DNA of 64,000 bases from Protula sp. h YS-2021. Its lineage: Eukaryota; Annelida; Polychaeta; Sabellida; Serpulidae. Positions 23,528 through 35,885 of this stretch are shown piece by piece. The stretch is from assembly GCA_949752745.1 (NCBI GenBank), contig OX457026.1, positions 34,401,911 through 34,465,910 of the forward strand. The letters are read 5' to 3'. A program made the position numbers and the translations under genes. Below the pieces are notes generated by a model. The model saw nothing but the letters and a program-made list of their open reading frames with translations, had not been told where the DNA came from and did no database searches. How positions within the stretch are numbered: the first letter of the stretch is position 1; each line of letters opens with the position of its first letter.

Positions 23528-24045
23528 TTAACACTTGACAAGCCTTTGGCTTGCAAGAGTTATATGAATTTGTGCGAGCAAAATTCGTCCTTTTTTTTCT
23601 TCTTGACACTTTTTCCGATTTTTTGTGTCTTCTTCTTCTCTGACACTATGGGTCCTACGACCATGAAACTTGGGACTTATGAAGAGCTTGATCTGAACAT
23701 GTGCATGTCACTTTTTATTTTCGTCTTTGATTTCGTTTTCTTTGTTAAAACGCCATGTGAAAAGAGTGTATTTTTTGCAAGTAAATGCGTAGCATTTAAC
23801 GGCAGCACAGAATACACATTTGCCCAGTGAGCTTTGTGCGAGCTCTCACTGCGTACATAGATAACAAGGCGTATGCCTGATCAGTCAATAAAACTTTAAG
23901 TCAACAACAACCAAACAGTACTCGGCTTATAAGACGTATTGAAGGTGTGTTGTTTGCAATATGTTATTCAAGAAATAACCCAGGAAGTATTTTTGCGTTT
24001 AATTTTTGTCAAGTGTTTAACATTTCGCTAGCGGAATGAGCTTCT
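23528..24045 (+). repeat. Dispersed repeat R1, copy 1
   Basis: Starts ACACTTGACAAGCCTTTGGC and ends with TTTTTGTCAAGTGTTTAAC then ATTTCGCTAGCG. Shares almost all of its roughly 500 bp with the copies at 57065-57600 and (inverted) 29132-29640, including CATGAAACTTGGGACTTATG, GAGCTCTCACTGCG and GATCAGTCAATAAAAC. The CACTTGACAA / TTGTCAAGTG ends next to TTAA suggest a non-autonomous DNA transposon. Confidence 0.85.
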
Positions 24046-24409
24046 CGTTCTCAGTTATGTTGTCTGCAAAGGCATCCATACTACTTGACCACGGATCAAT
24101 TGACCGCCAGCGTAATGAAAAAAAAAACATTTGACCACCAGAAGAATCTGCAGCCAAACTTTTTAGTTTGGGAGGTTGGAGGGGCGAGAGCGGAACAGAG
24201 ATGCAGAGTCATCGGGAGGCCAGATGCTGCACACACAAGAAGTTCTAAGTGATACCAAAGGCCTGTTCGTTTACTGTCATTGGGTGTCTAATCAGTCACC
24301 TCTGAAAAGCTTAATACCTAAGTTGTTTTATGACTCCCAATCCTTCTGTGTTGGGGTTGCTGCAACACATGGGAGAGCCACCCCGCATGCGCATTCGTTT
24401 GACCTTTTC

Positions 24410-24660
24410 CGCCATGGTCAAGGTAAAAAACCGGAAGTTGACCATTATCTCAAAAACGGTTAGAGATAGAGCGCTTTTGAGCTTATTTTCTATCCTTTGG
24501 ACCTAAAAGACGTTATATAAGAGGTACCTCGGTGACCTTGACATCCTTCGTCATTGTCAAGGTCAAAAACCGGAAGCTGACCATTATCTTGAAAACGATT
24601 AGAAAACTGAATTTGATTGTTTGTACCCAAAAGAGATGTCCCCGTTCAAGATAATAATTC
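24410..24660. repeat. Short copy of the 139-bp satellite element
   Basis: Two units (anchors near 24448 and 24587) with the same GGTCAAGGT, CGGAAGTTGACCATTATCT and GTTATATAAGAGGTACCTCG words, ending in GAAAACTGAATTTGATTGTTTG exactly like the border of the long array at 21300-21335. The unit number therefore differs between copies of one mobile element. Confidence 0.8.
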
Positions 24661-24689
24661 GCTTAGTTGTTTATGGAAGTCGAAAGAAC

Positions 24690-25345
24690 GCCCTCCTTGC
24701 GATGCTGGACAGACATACGTTATCAGATGTCCAATCAAAGGTTGCACATTGAAGTCGAAATAATGTCTCCCGACGTTGTATAGATGCCAGGTAAGCGACA
24801 TTATGCCGAGTCGGGAATAGCTGTCGAGACAGCAGCAAACATAATGTGATCACCTTCCGTCACAGTACAACCAGAGCCCTTTGCCATGCGGTCACGGAGG
24901 ATATGTGTCTGTCGATTTCCATGAATGTTTTTTGAAAGTAGGTTGAAAAAAAAACTTGCGCGCTTTTGAAATGCTCGTATTTTACGTCCTCATTTCGGTA
25001 TACTTTCAAAGTGACCTGTCATGGCTACCAGTTCTTGTGGGCAACAACACAATATGGTTTTCTTTTTTGGTTGTGAGTCCAATGTCATTTTTTTTGACAT
25101 CTATTCAATGTTGAACCAAAGAATGATCAGGAGTAGGAGAAAGTTGGGTTTTGCTCGAGATCAAAGGCGAAGTGTAAACAACGTTGCTTATCCAACGTCT
25201 ATTCAACGTTGTGTCAAAGACGTTGGTTAGATCTGTGGTCGCGACCAATCACAACTTAAGTACAGAGTTAATGCTGTGGTCTGGTCGGACCAGTGCGCAA
25301 CCTGAAATCGACCTTGGTTCAACCTTAGAATGTTTACTGGGTGAG
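24690..25345 (+). mobile_element. Dispersed repeat R2, copy 1
   Basis: Shares ordered blocks with 48345-49072 and 60445-61250: CGACGTTGTATAGA, ATTTCCATGAATGTTTT, TACGTCCTCATTTCGGT, AAAGTGACCTGTCATGGCT, GTGAGTCCAA, GAAAGTTG, CTTATCCAACGTCTATTCAA, GGTCGCGACCAATCAC. It ends TAGAATGTTTACTGGGT, the CCCAG-type terminus seen in the element at 27593-28100. Confidence 0.75.
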
Positions 25346-27250
25346 GAGTAAGGCGAGGAGTTACAATAGGCCTTGCGAAAATACACTACGTGGGCCATAA
25401 AACTCAAGAGGTAACATCTGAGCTATAATCCAATTCTTAAGGATTTTTACCTTTTGGCGCCTAGGATCCTGCTGCAGCCAACCGAGTTATTATTAATTGA
25501 AGTGAATTTGTGAGAGGGGCTTTGTGTACCAATTACATCCGCGTCACTAACGACTTGTGCAGTCATAACTGTGTGAACTTATCCTCCAATCCGGGGGCGT
25601 CTTTTCAGTGGGCTATAAAATATGTTACTCAAACAGAACAAAGGCAATTGTGAAAAAAAGAACTGCAGAATTCGAATTAAAATTTTTTTTACCCAGTCTT
25701 GCCACAGACTTCCTTGGCATACGTTTCAATGGCATAAATTTCAATTTCAAACAAAGACGTTTTTCGTTTTGTTTTATCTGTTTCACACAATGCTTGGGCA
25801 AAAACCTGTGAGAACGCTATTGTTTTCTGGAATGCAATTGAAGGGGTCATTGCATAAACCCGATAACTGCACTTATCAGCAGTGGAGAAAAACGCTTTTA
25901 AAGTTTGAAATTTTAGTAACAAACATAGGTTCTCCCAGTGCATTTTCCTAAAAAATACCCACTTGTGATCGGTTTTGAGCTGTAAGACTTACATATGTGA
26001 TAGAACAGAGACCAAGAAATACCGTGGTGGTAATAGTGCATTTTCCTGATAAGTGGAGTTATCAATTTTATGCATGGACCCCTTCAGTTATTAAAGTCAG
26101 TATGAGTCTTGTCGCCGCTGCGCAGGTTTTTTTAATGTAAATCCACAACAGTAAAATCACTGTCCGAATTAACAAAATCTGTACGGATTAGCAAGGTGTC
26201 CGGATTACTCAGGCCATGCAAGAGTAGCTTCATTTGTTTACTAACTGAACTATTGACCGTGATGCAGACAATCTGCCTCGCCACCCCCACCCCACCGCCC
26301 CCACAGACGCGAAATGTGCCCGATATTCTGGCACTCGGTTTCGGAGGTATAAAGAACTCCGACCCTCCCCCTCCCCTTTTTTCTAATATTCTATGGTCCG
26401 ATCTTTTCACCCCAGAATAAAATGATATAAGTTTTATTAAATTGGGTCATTTAATTGCGACAAGTGAAAACTGCCCAACATGTAAATTGCAAACCTAGAA
26501 TTGGTTCCCAGTACCCGAACATTACGAATCACAAAGTTAATGGAATATTATGTTCAAAAGCCTTTGTATAAAAAAGAAAGCAAATTTATTTCTTGTTTAG
26601 TGACCCCATTTCCAACCCCTCCCCCCCGTAAGGTAAAGGGAATGGGCTCTACCACATAATTTCCTAACTCAACATTTAAACAATCATGTTTTTCTTTTCA
26701 GTTCTGATTACTATTCAGCTGATTTCTTTGACAATTTGAATGAACGATGCCCAAAACTTAAACACAAAACATTTGTGAACAGACCCTTGTATTTTATCTG
26801 TCGCAGTGCTGACCTGTTCCCACCCATACGACCGTATTTTGATTTCGCTGTAATGAGTTTCAATAGCGTCATTTTTCTCCCACAACTTAAAACATAGTTG
26901 ATTTTTCCCATTGTCTTTCGGGTGTTTTCTGGATTACGAGCCAATGCTGATTTTGAGTCTGGTATAAGAACGGTATCTCAATGAATTTCGTCTCCCCGGC
27001 CCCATGATATCTAAGGCAGGGGGTTCTTTGGAGTTAAGTGTAGCTGAAGAATTAATTTGTAGGCTCGTGTAAAATGTGACCAGATGGATTGGAACTGGAT
27101 AGGTGAACTGACAGAATGAAACATTTACAGATCTTCTATACATTTCCAATAATCAATAAACCTAGTATTTCTTTCGTGTTTCTTTCGCAGAACATCTGTC
27201 ACAAACAAAGCTTAATGCAAACAATCGCAGTTAGCATAATTTTTCGTCCC
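25346..27250. other. Intergenic sequence
   Basis: AT-rich with C-rich patches near 26280-26305 and 26363-26380. Several overlapping short open frames at 25608-25951 have no recognisable protein. Nothing else that I can support. Confidence 0.4.
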
Positions 27251-27254
27251 AAGT

Positions 27255-28700
27255 ATAAAGCGCGTTGTTTTAGGTGGGATTTACGCGGGAACGTGGGACG
27301 TTGGCATGGCCACATAGAAAACATGTGTAATATACGTGGATATTCCCACGGTATGATTTCCGTATAAACTCTACATATAATATACATAGGCTTTCCCACG
27401 TATATAATGCACGGGTAGATACACGCGTAAACTGCATGGTTTTTCCCGGGTAATGCCCACCGTGGGCATTCCCCTGTATAATAGAATTCCCCACTTCTAA
27501 AATGCATGGGTAATTAACGCATATTATATGTGTATTATACTTTAGAATTCCCATGTAAAATTTCATTAAAAGTCATTTGTATATTACATGTATCCCAGCA
27601 AACAACCGACGTCTTTTTTGGTTGTAAAAAGGTTGTATTTTGGTCGCGACGACTTCACAACCATATTCTGACGTATTACCCCAAAACCCGACTTTATTCC
27701 AACGTCGAGGCGACGTCGGTTTTCTGACGTCATTCCGACGTTAAAAACAACCAAAAAGAGATGAACATTATTATCGCTCACCGGAAATGGAAGTCATTTT
27801 GAAAAAGAGGAAGAAAAAACGTAATTTTTACATGAAAATTTTATAATTTTGATGGCGCGTCGGTATTTTTCTTCCTAGATTGTAAAAATTTACATGGAAA
27901 ATGCTTTCGTATGTATTTCACAACAGCAGTTGAACAATTAATTATCTATTAATTATATAACTCTAATCAGTTTCAGGTCGGAATCCGACATCGGTTTCAA
28001 TTTCATATACAACCTAAAACCGGCACGTCAGTCCGACGTCGGAAACGTCGGGTCACGACGTCAACCCGACGTCATTCTGACGTCTTAATGTTTGCTGGGA
28101 TATTTTGCGTAGGATTTCCCATATGGGCATTCCCATGTAAAATACACGTATATAATGCGTGAAAATTTCCACTTAGTACATGCATGGGAAAATATACGCA
28201 TATTATGCGCAGTCTAGCAATGTGGACTTATTATCGCAGACCGGAAACATATATATTATGGCCACTGAGCGATAATATATTTAAATTTTGCTAAATTCTG
28301 CATATTTTGGTGGAGGGCTACCTTTTTTTCTAAGTATCATAGAAAGTTAGACATGGAAATACCAATTTCACTGAAATTTTTATGCTTATAATTCTTTTAA
28401 GGAGTACTTTATAACTGCACTGTAGTTATAAAGGTTCATGTCTGTGTATTCAATGCAGTTATCGTGTATGACCAGTGTGGGTCGTTCCTTTAAAATTCCA
28501 TGCTTAATATGCGTGGGAATTCCCACAGATAAAATGCATGGGTTCACATACGCATAATAAACCTCGGAAAGAGTCTCAAACTCTCCTAAATCCCACGTAA
28601 CTACATGGGAATTTCCCAACAAAACATACATCATTTATGCGTGGTACGTGGGAATACCCACATATATTATGCATAGTACCCATGTGGGACTGCTATCTGG
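27255..28700. mobile_element. Palindrome-rich non-autonomous element (outer)
   Basis: Left part 27255-27592 and right part 28101-28700 share dense words such as TTCCCACG, TATAATGCRTGGG, CCCATGTAAAAT and ACGCATATTAT in both orientations. The element at 27593-28100 separates them. No coding frame is present. Outer ends are not clearly defined. Confidence 0.5.
27593..28100. mobile_element. 508-bp MITE with CCCAGCAAACA ends
   Basis: Begins TCCCAGCAAACA and ends TGTTTGCTGGGA, with TA on both outer sides (27591-27592, 28101-28102). Interior is rich in palindromic CGACGTC/GACGTC words, densest near the ends, with AAAACCGGCACGTC and AACCCGACTTTATTCC blocks. It lies inside the palindrome-rich element of 27255-28700. 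Confidence 0.85.
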
Positions 28701-29131
28701 GAACCTGCGCAGTGGTAAGTAGAGGGATTTTTTTTGTAAAGTATGTTAAGCGAAAGAAACACGAACTTGCTCCTTTTAGTGCTAGCTTTTGATTCTACCG
28801 ATTTATTAGACACAAGACCAATTTTCAAAAAGAACATGTTCTGATCTAACAAGACACATTTTTCTTCATATTGAATAATATGTGTAAAGGAGCAACGTGT
28901 GTTACTTGTGTGTGTGTGTGTGTAAAATAAATATGAACAGATGATGATCAATACTTTAGTCTGCTATTGTTGCATTTATAATTGCAGCTAAGATATGAAT
29001 TTAAATATCGTTATGTCTATTAAAAGAAGAGATAAAATCAAAAACATATACTTTAAACGTGTAGGATTAAGAAAATTAAGTAAGCTGAAGGTCACATCTC
29101 AACTTCCTGCAAAAGTTCAATAAAAAACTAG
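28701..29131. other. Intergenic sequence with short (TG)n
   Basis: A TG dinucleotide run lies at about 28904-28922. No gene seen. Confidence 0.4.
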
Positions 29132-29640
29132 AACCTCATTTCGGTAGCGAAATGTTAAACACTTGACAAAAAAAAGCAAAATTACTTCCTTCAATGGGTT
29201 ATTTCTTGAATAATATATAAACAACACAGCTTGAATACGTCTTATTGGCCGAGTATTGTTTGGTTTTTGTTGACTTAGGGTTTTATTGACTGATCAGGCA
29301 TACACCGTGTTATCTATTTACGAAGTGAGAGCTCGCACAAAACTGAGCAACTGTGTGTTCTGGGCTGGGCGTTAAATACTCCGCATTTACTTGCAAGAAA
29401 TACACTCTTTTCACATGGCATTTTAAACAGTGGAGGAGATGAAGGCAAAAATAAAAAGTGTCATGCACACGTTCATATCAAGTTCTACCCAAGTCCCAAG
29501 TTTCGTGGCCCTAGGGCCCGTAATGCCAGTGGAGGAGATGACACAGGAAATCCAATCACTGTCAAGAAAAAAAGCTGCCAACGGCTGCTATCACAAATTC
29601 ATATAGCCCTTGCACGCCAAAGGCTTGTCGAGTATTAAAG
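29132..29640 (-). repeat. Dispersed repeat R1, copy 3 (inverted)
   Basis: Reverse orientation of R1: AACACTTGACAAAAA near 29159 and AGGCTTGTCGAGTATTAA near 29619. Internal blocks GACTGATCAGGCATAC, GAGAGCTCGCACAAA and TTGCAAGAAATACACTC match the two other copies. A few internal changes make it the most diverged. Confidence 0.8.
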
Positions 29641-29869
29641 ACAGAACAAACAACATCAGAAACACGTGAAAAGCACGTTTGATTGTGACAAAAGTGACAA
29701 AAGAAACAACAAGTCGATGACTTGCTGGACTTCACTGCCAACTCTGTTATAAAAGAAAAAACAGAGTAATGACATCAATATGAGTAGTTTGTTGCATTTA
29801 TTGTGGATTCGTAAAATATTTAGCGCTTTGATCGACGAGCCGACTCGGGAGGGGGGGTGAATAAGCCAG

Positions 29870-32340
29870 GATGGAATCACGTGACACGACTACGGAACAG
29901 AATAGACTATCATTGTACTCCAGCGAGAAGGAGGGAAGGATACACCAGATGAAGACGAAATGTCAGGAAAGGCCTCAGCAATGCACAGCATATAGTGCTG
30001 GTGAGGCGGAGGATTTTCGAAACAACGGCGATCCGAATGTTCCAGCTGATGCACAAGAGAGAACTGGGAGAAGAAAGGAGATCAAATGGCTGGTCATAAC
30101 AGGCGAAAATGTGCCGACAAATGGAAGAAGATCCAGTGAGTATTTTTACAAAAAACCAGCAGATCTCAAAACGAAGATAAAGACTCTAACTAGCATTCTG
30201 TATACAGTGAGCAGCGAGCGGTTCGGTGTGGCTGAGATAGATGTGACACAAAGACCATAACCAAATAGGAGAAAGAGAAGAAAGGTTGAGTTAGGGAAAG
30301 AACTGCTGTCAACAAAGTGGAAGAACACACAAGACCGAGAGGAGAATGATGAGGTAGACCTGTTACGCGAAGATCTCTGCAACAAGCTTAACGTATTGCA
30401 AATATCGAACGACTCCGAGAAAAATGATGAAAACAGTGCACAGAGGGAGAAAGAGTCCACTATAAACTTTACGTGTGAAACTGACTAGAAAGAACAAGAA
30501 GTAGGACACCGTAAGTACCGGGAAACGAAGTAGAACTAAACTTTGGAAATGTACGCACCGATGCCGATAGAGATGAGCCACTGAGGGAGTTTCCACTTCA
30601 GTGAGTCGTGAGTGAGTCGACGTTAGAAGTTCCAAAGGTGGTCTAGAAAGCCACAGAAAAGTGTCCTAGAGATGCTACACAAACTGTTGAACGCTGCATG
30701 GAGTGGGGTTAATTATACCGGAAAAAAGCTAAAGGTTGCTTTGTGCTGAAAGAACTTAACATTTATCAGTTCCGCACGATATCATCACAAGACTTTGAGG
30801 CAAGGCATTACTTTCTATCATAGCCAAGTTCACTTGTCAAGTGGGTAAGAATGTATGGCTTTCAAGGCAAAACAGTGTCGGTGTTTTGCTGTCAAAAGTG
30901 CAAAGTGGAATATCCATGGTCATTGAAGAACTAGTTGAATGCTTATTGAAATGGCACAATGGTATTCTGCAAGGCAGTACGAATACACGGAAGGTTGTGC
31001 AACAACTTTAAGACCACCTGCGCCGCATAGAATCTTCACGCTTACTTGGAATATACATTCCATGATGGTTCCAACTGGTAAAGATTTCAAGCATGAACTG
31101 GCCAATACTGATGTACGACACCGCCATGAGCAAAGTAGAGGGCATGAAGCGAATGGCAAGCAGGCACCTAGGCGAGTGTCTGGGTTTTCAGCAAGTTCAA
31201 TTCTGTGGGACTGTACAGTAGAACAAGCTGTCTGTAGCTTCCAGCGGCATCCATATGTTGAAGCAGAGAAAGTGAAAGGACGTTACAACTTCAGAAGTAG
31301 CGAAAACTGATATTTCAGGCAGCAGGAAGTGGTCAATCCAGGAGAGCATGCAAGTTGAGGAGTGTCGAGTGAGGTTTCGAGAATTAGTTGGAACAGTGTG
31401 ACAGAGAAGACGAGACCTGGAGGAATAAAATAAGTCGAGGCAGACTAAAGCTAGGACAACAGACGTATGGCTGCAGGAGAAATCCGAGATACAGAAGAAA
31501 GATCAAGAAGAATGAAGGCTGTTACCATCGAAGCAGCAGAAGCATGGACTAGATGGGAGACGATAAGCCCAATAAATCTGACGGAAGTTACATCCTTAGA
31601 AAAGAGCCAATGCGACTAGTATTTGTCTTAAGAAGTTCTGTTAACATCCCCGACAAACCTGAAACTACAAAAGCTATCAGACGACCACAAGTACCGACAC
31701 GAGCGTCTCTGGAATACATTTTGTCAAGGTCGCACTATACCAAATGAGATACCAATGGAAGCACGACGTTATCGCCGGGTGAGATTACCAGTGTACTCGT
31801 TAAAGTTATCAGATCACAGAAGAATACAATACATAAGGGCCTTCAACAGATCAAGTTCGTAAAACCAGGAGATGAAAAAGCGCGTGCCAGTAAGTACCAG
31901 ACAGGAGTGGTATTGGCAAATGATTGGGAAATGCTGGTAGATCTGGAGAATCGATTGGTATTCCCAACAGGAGGTGAGTGTAACGAACCAGAGGCTAAAC
32001 ATGGTGATATGTTCCCGTACCTCGAAACAAATTCTACTTATCTAGCTATAGGAAGACCTGGTAGATGAAGCCTGTGAAACTTGGAAAGGATCTGAAGAAA
32101 GCGGATATGGAGTGTGGTATTTTCTTATAGATACAGGGTGCAGCAGGTTTTGTGTGTAGATAGGACTGGTCGGTGTGCAACATCACGCAAGGGAAGAAGA
32201 GGAGTGCAAGGGAAAGACCTACGATATGTCCGTGAAGACCAAATTGTGCGAACGTTTAAATGGATGTGGATAAAACGCAACAATAAAGCAACAACAATCT
32301 TCCAGCAGCAAAACCTACAATTGGGTTCAGAATCGAGGGG
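29870..32340 (+). pseudogene. Decayed non-LTR retrotransposon
   Basis: Broken frames on the plus strand show, in order, a basic RKRRKVELGKELLSTKWK segment, a KLNVLQISN block, an RT-like FRTISSQDFEA start, then C-terminal blocks RRMKAVTIEAAEAWTRWE, RYQWKHDVIA, KYQTGVVLANDWEMLVDLEN and TGCSRFCV. These match in order the RT-containing proteins common in marine invertebrate genomes (WKVWYFPVEVGCRGF-type C-terminus). The catalytic RT core is almost unreadable. The first open frame (29871-30260, 129 codons) may be its start. Function is lost. Confidence 0.65.
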
Positions 32341-32479
32341 CAGACCCAGGCCCCTCGCGTGAAATGAAACACACTGGCTAAAATTGTTTTAGACATTTTA
32401 GACACACCGGATTTTAAACATACTGGCTAAAATCCGCAGTAACGGCGTACCTTAAGACCTCACAGCAGTGTAAGTAGCA

Positions 32480-34316
32480 ACCAACCGAAGTGCCAATTAA
32501 ATCCAAGAGTCTAAGAGTCTTGTCTTTGGGTGATACTTTATTCAATGGCCTTGCAGCCCTCAGACAAGCCGTTGCCCGTAAGAGAGAGACTAGGCCGTGT
32601 TTGCTGTTTTGGTTAGAGATGGTTGTTGAGTGGGATGGGTCAAAGGCGGTAGTACACTGGCCCAGAGTCAGGTATTCCATTCCATTTAAACGCGACCCTG
32701 GAGGCTGCGTATCAGCTATCCCTATCCACGCTCATGTTGTGGCGCCTAGTCATCGCGATCAATCCAATCTAAACAAATTTCTCCGTGTCACCTCGTTTCA
32801 GAGGAACAAAGGCTAGATGATAGAAGAAGGGGTACGTGGGGCACGTCTAGAAACCTATCCGATCCTTACCTGTACGTACCCTTCCACTCTTCTACAAACA
32901 ATCCATGTTTTCTGGTTCTCCCATTCGGGCTGGCCAGGGTACTTTCGTATTCACAAAAATCATAGACAGTACTCAAGGCGTTCCAGGAATGTTAATTTTC
33001 CAGCACTTGGGAGATATCTGCCATAACTCGAGCGAGAAGTTGCCCCTCGCGAACCGAAACGTTGACCAAGCAAGCTATCAAGGTAAGTCTCTTGGTTAAT
33101 GTTTCCAACTTAGAACCCCAAACAAGACATGGTCTTTTTTGGGACAGATAGGGTCTGTGCCAAGCTCGGGCGCATCCAACACCCGAGTGCCAGTAACGGA
33201 CTGGCTATTCTGCAATCATACTAGGGTCAGAGTAGGTTTTACCAGTGTGGAGTCTCTTCTGGGTTGTCTAGTGCCAACGAAGAAGACAGTCTAGCTGTCA
33301 GACGTCTTTCGAAAAGGGGTCGATAGCCCAAGACAGTGATGAGAGAGGCCCTACATTCCTGGTATTGGTATCTGAACCCCTAAATCATGAACAACGTTGT
33401 ACACTTCTCACCCGCTATCGTGAAGTAGAGATTTAGACACATGCCTGTGCCCTAGATGGGGGATCTTTTTTTGAGGCACAATGTGATAAGCCTCTTGGCG
33501 GCAACAATACAGGGATCGCCACATAAACTGGTTAGAATTAAAGGTTGTATTGATCGCCCTAAACAAGCTCGCCCTGCAATTAAGAGGCAGACGTGTTCCA
33601 TTTGGACAAGTCCACGACGGTAGAATACCCTATCAAGCAGGGGGATACCAAGTTCATTCAACTAACTAGCGACATTCTGTCTTGAGATACAGAGAGAGAT
33701 TAGAGATACGGAGATACAGACATCAGCATGCCACCTTTCATCGTATTGGCAGACCTTGCATCCAATGCCAGTCAGAGCATCCACACACAGTTTGGCAGTC
33801 ACTGCCTTCAGGTGGATGGAAGAGCAGTGGATGCCAACTCGCTGACATCCCAGTTTCTCGGGTACATAACCCCACGCCTGGACCCTCGGACTTAGACAAT
33901 CGAAGATTACCGAGCTGCCATCGGCTCTAAATTTAAATTCAAGTGTTTTGTTTCTGACTTTTTCTCTTTTATCGAACAGTTCTTTTAAACGCTGAATTCA
34001 CAGGAAAAAAATAAGGTCAGCTTTCAATGGAGGCTACCACAGCTCCAGTTTTTGTTAGCTTTTGCAAAGTAAAACCTAGTTTTTCAATTCGTAAAATGCT
34101 CTTTTACGAGTAAAAGCATAATGCAAGTTTTACTTTATTCTTCCTCCCAACTGGCTCCTCAGGGCGTGATTGGTATCTGGAAACAAATCTTGAACGAGGC
34201 TTGACACTAGTTCCCATTCGTATCTTATTGGCTAAATCTCCATGCGGGAACTGCTCAAGTTACAACAGATACCCATATAAAGGTAGAGGGTACGAATTAC
34301 GCTTTTACTCGTAAAA
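32480..34316 (+). pseudogene. DIRS retrotransposon relic B, interrupted by the intact DIRS
   Basis: RT blocks on the plus strand: HWPRVRYSIPFKRDPGG against RWLKRGYSLPFKRDRNG, GMLIFQHLGD in the place of the catalytic GMLVFQYLDD, then RNase H blocks at 33420-33660 (ALNKLALQLRGR in a broken frame) and a recombinase scrap EDYRAAIGSKFK at about 33900-33935. A diverged internal complementary region (34058-34132) and terminal repeat follow. The end of the repeat is split: ACGCTTTTACTCGTAAAA at 34299-34316 resumes as GAGTCTTTTACGAAATGAG from 42279. Confidence 0.8.
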
Positions 34317-34534
34317 CTATCGTTTTATTTCGTAAAACGAGCTTTTACGAGTAAAAGCGCAATTCGCGTTCTCCACTTTTAATGGGTTCCCTTCCAGTAA
34401 TATTTACCACGCAATATAAAAAAGAACTTTTTGAGGTACTGTTCAAGATACTCTAACCCTTCCATCCATCCTATGGCCAATCAGAATGCCCGAGACGTCG
34501 TCTGCTAGTCTCGTATAAACGACATTCCCTTTTT
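34311..34534 (-). repeat. DIRS inverted terminal repeat (3' side of coding strand)
   Basis: 34371-34534 is an exact reverse complement of 42083-42246. The outer 60 bases (34311-34370) are specific to this end and are repeated in reverse in the internal complementary region. Confidence 0.93.
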
Positions 34535-34600
34535 AGCCCCAAAAGGCGGTAAAACACGCCCAGGCTAGTTGGGGATGGATGGGACGGGTTAAAATCAAAG

Positions 34601-34714
34601 TTAAAAGTGGAGAACGCGAATTGCGCTTTTACTCGTAAAAGCTCGTTTTACGAAATAAAACGATAGTTTTACTTCGCAAAAGCTTTGAATTCGCTTATCT
34701 CCACTTTTAATGGG
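34601..34714 (-). repeat. DIRS internal complementary region (ICR)
   Basis: 34601-34672 equals the reverse complement of 34311-34382; 34667-34714 equals the reverse complement of 42231-42278. The two blocks overlap at 34667-34672 (TTTTAC). In DIRS biology this region templates the joining of both ends into a circle, so the overlap marks the circle-junction core. Confidence 0.92.
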
Positions 34715-35885
34715 ACTTGAGTCCGGAGCAGGGGAGCCTGCCATTCTTGAACTGCCCAAAAAGGTCGCGAATTACACTATGGCTTGTAAAAGCTCATTGC
34801 ATATAGGCGAGGAGTGCTGTGCACTCGACGCAAAGAAGAAATAAAACTTGTCAGCTAAGTTTCAATTCTTTTAATGATTTCCTAAATAAAGTCCGGAGGC
34901 GTACCATTCCGGTCTTTCAACATAAGGTAAATCGTAACAAAGTAAAAAATATCACAGCAACTGTCAGTTGAGATGAGAAGGCTTCCAACCATGCCATCAT
35001 CTTTTTTGAGAACTATCACCATCCCCCTCCAACCGCCCACCGGATGGATCCCTTCCTCAAGTTCTCACTATTCACTTGCTATGTATTGATGAACAATTAG
35101 GTTTATTTAGAAGTACTACAAAACGATCGTAAATCCATAGGAATTACGCAAATAAACTCTTTGACACTTCTAGTAAAGTGACTGAAGTGTCTTACAAGAC
35201 ATGCAATTCAAACTTGAAAAAGAAAGCGAGTCCGCTGTCTAACTTTTCTTCTTCTCATTTGATAAATTACCACGTTTATTTGACATAAACTCATAGCGAT
35301 TGACTAGATAGTACTAAAACTACTGTAAATCGTCATAAAATGAAAAACAGAAAAAATTTTGCTTATTTATGACTGTTTTCCTATATGGGGCCGTTATGGT
35401 CCCATAAGCCCATAATGACACTATGGTACCTCATACCATGAACCATAAACCGGCTTTCGGCCTTCCGGCTACAACGGGTGTACGGTCACTGGGTACGTCT
35501 GGGACCGACATGGTCCCCCCCCCTTTCTTTCTGAAAAACATGAAGAAAGGAGATCAAAACTTAAGCATCCGAGTAGCCGTAAGACCGAAGACTGGGCTGT
35601 ACTCATTACACATGCGATCCTGAACACTTCGGAGTAAATAAATGCTTAATTAAACATAACCGTCCAGCGTTCGTCCGTAACTTAATATAAGCACGAACCG
35701 AAATGGTCCAAAGGACCTGAGCGAAAGGCGAAATGTTCAGAGTAAGAAGGAAAGACCTTCTTGTAGGTTGTTACTTTCGTGGCTTGTTGTTGTTGTTACT
35801 GTTCCCATTACGGCCCTTGGAGAAGTTACTCTTGTGCTTGCCCTTGTTCTTAAACTTGGGAGAAGCATTCCTACAACAGAAACAC
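34715..35885 (-). other. DIRS 3' untranslated region
   Basis: Between recombinase stop and ICR. Minus-strand reading just after the stop has TTTCTGTTGTAG, a good splice acceptor, followed by a short open frame rich in Lys, Ser and Asn that ends at about 35778. Near 35390-35470 are repeated words around GGTCCCATA / CATAATG / ACCATAAACC, like the GGACCGTAATGG words of the 5' leader. Confidence 0.5.

Noticed and set aside
25608..25951. Overlapping short frames as a gene
   Set aside because: No domain, no splice signals that fit and no codon bias.
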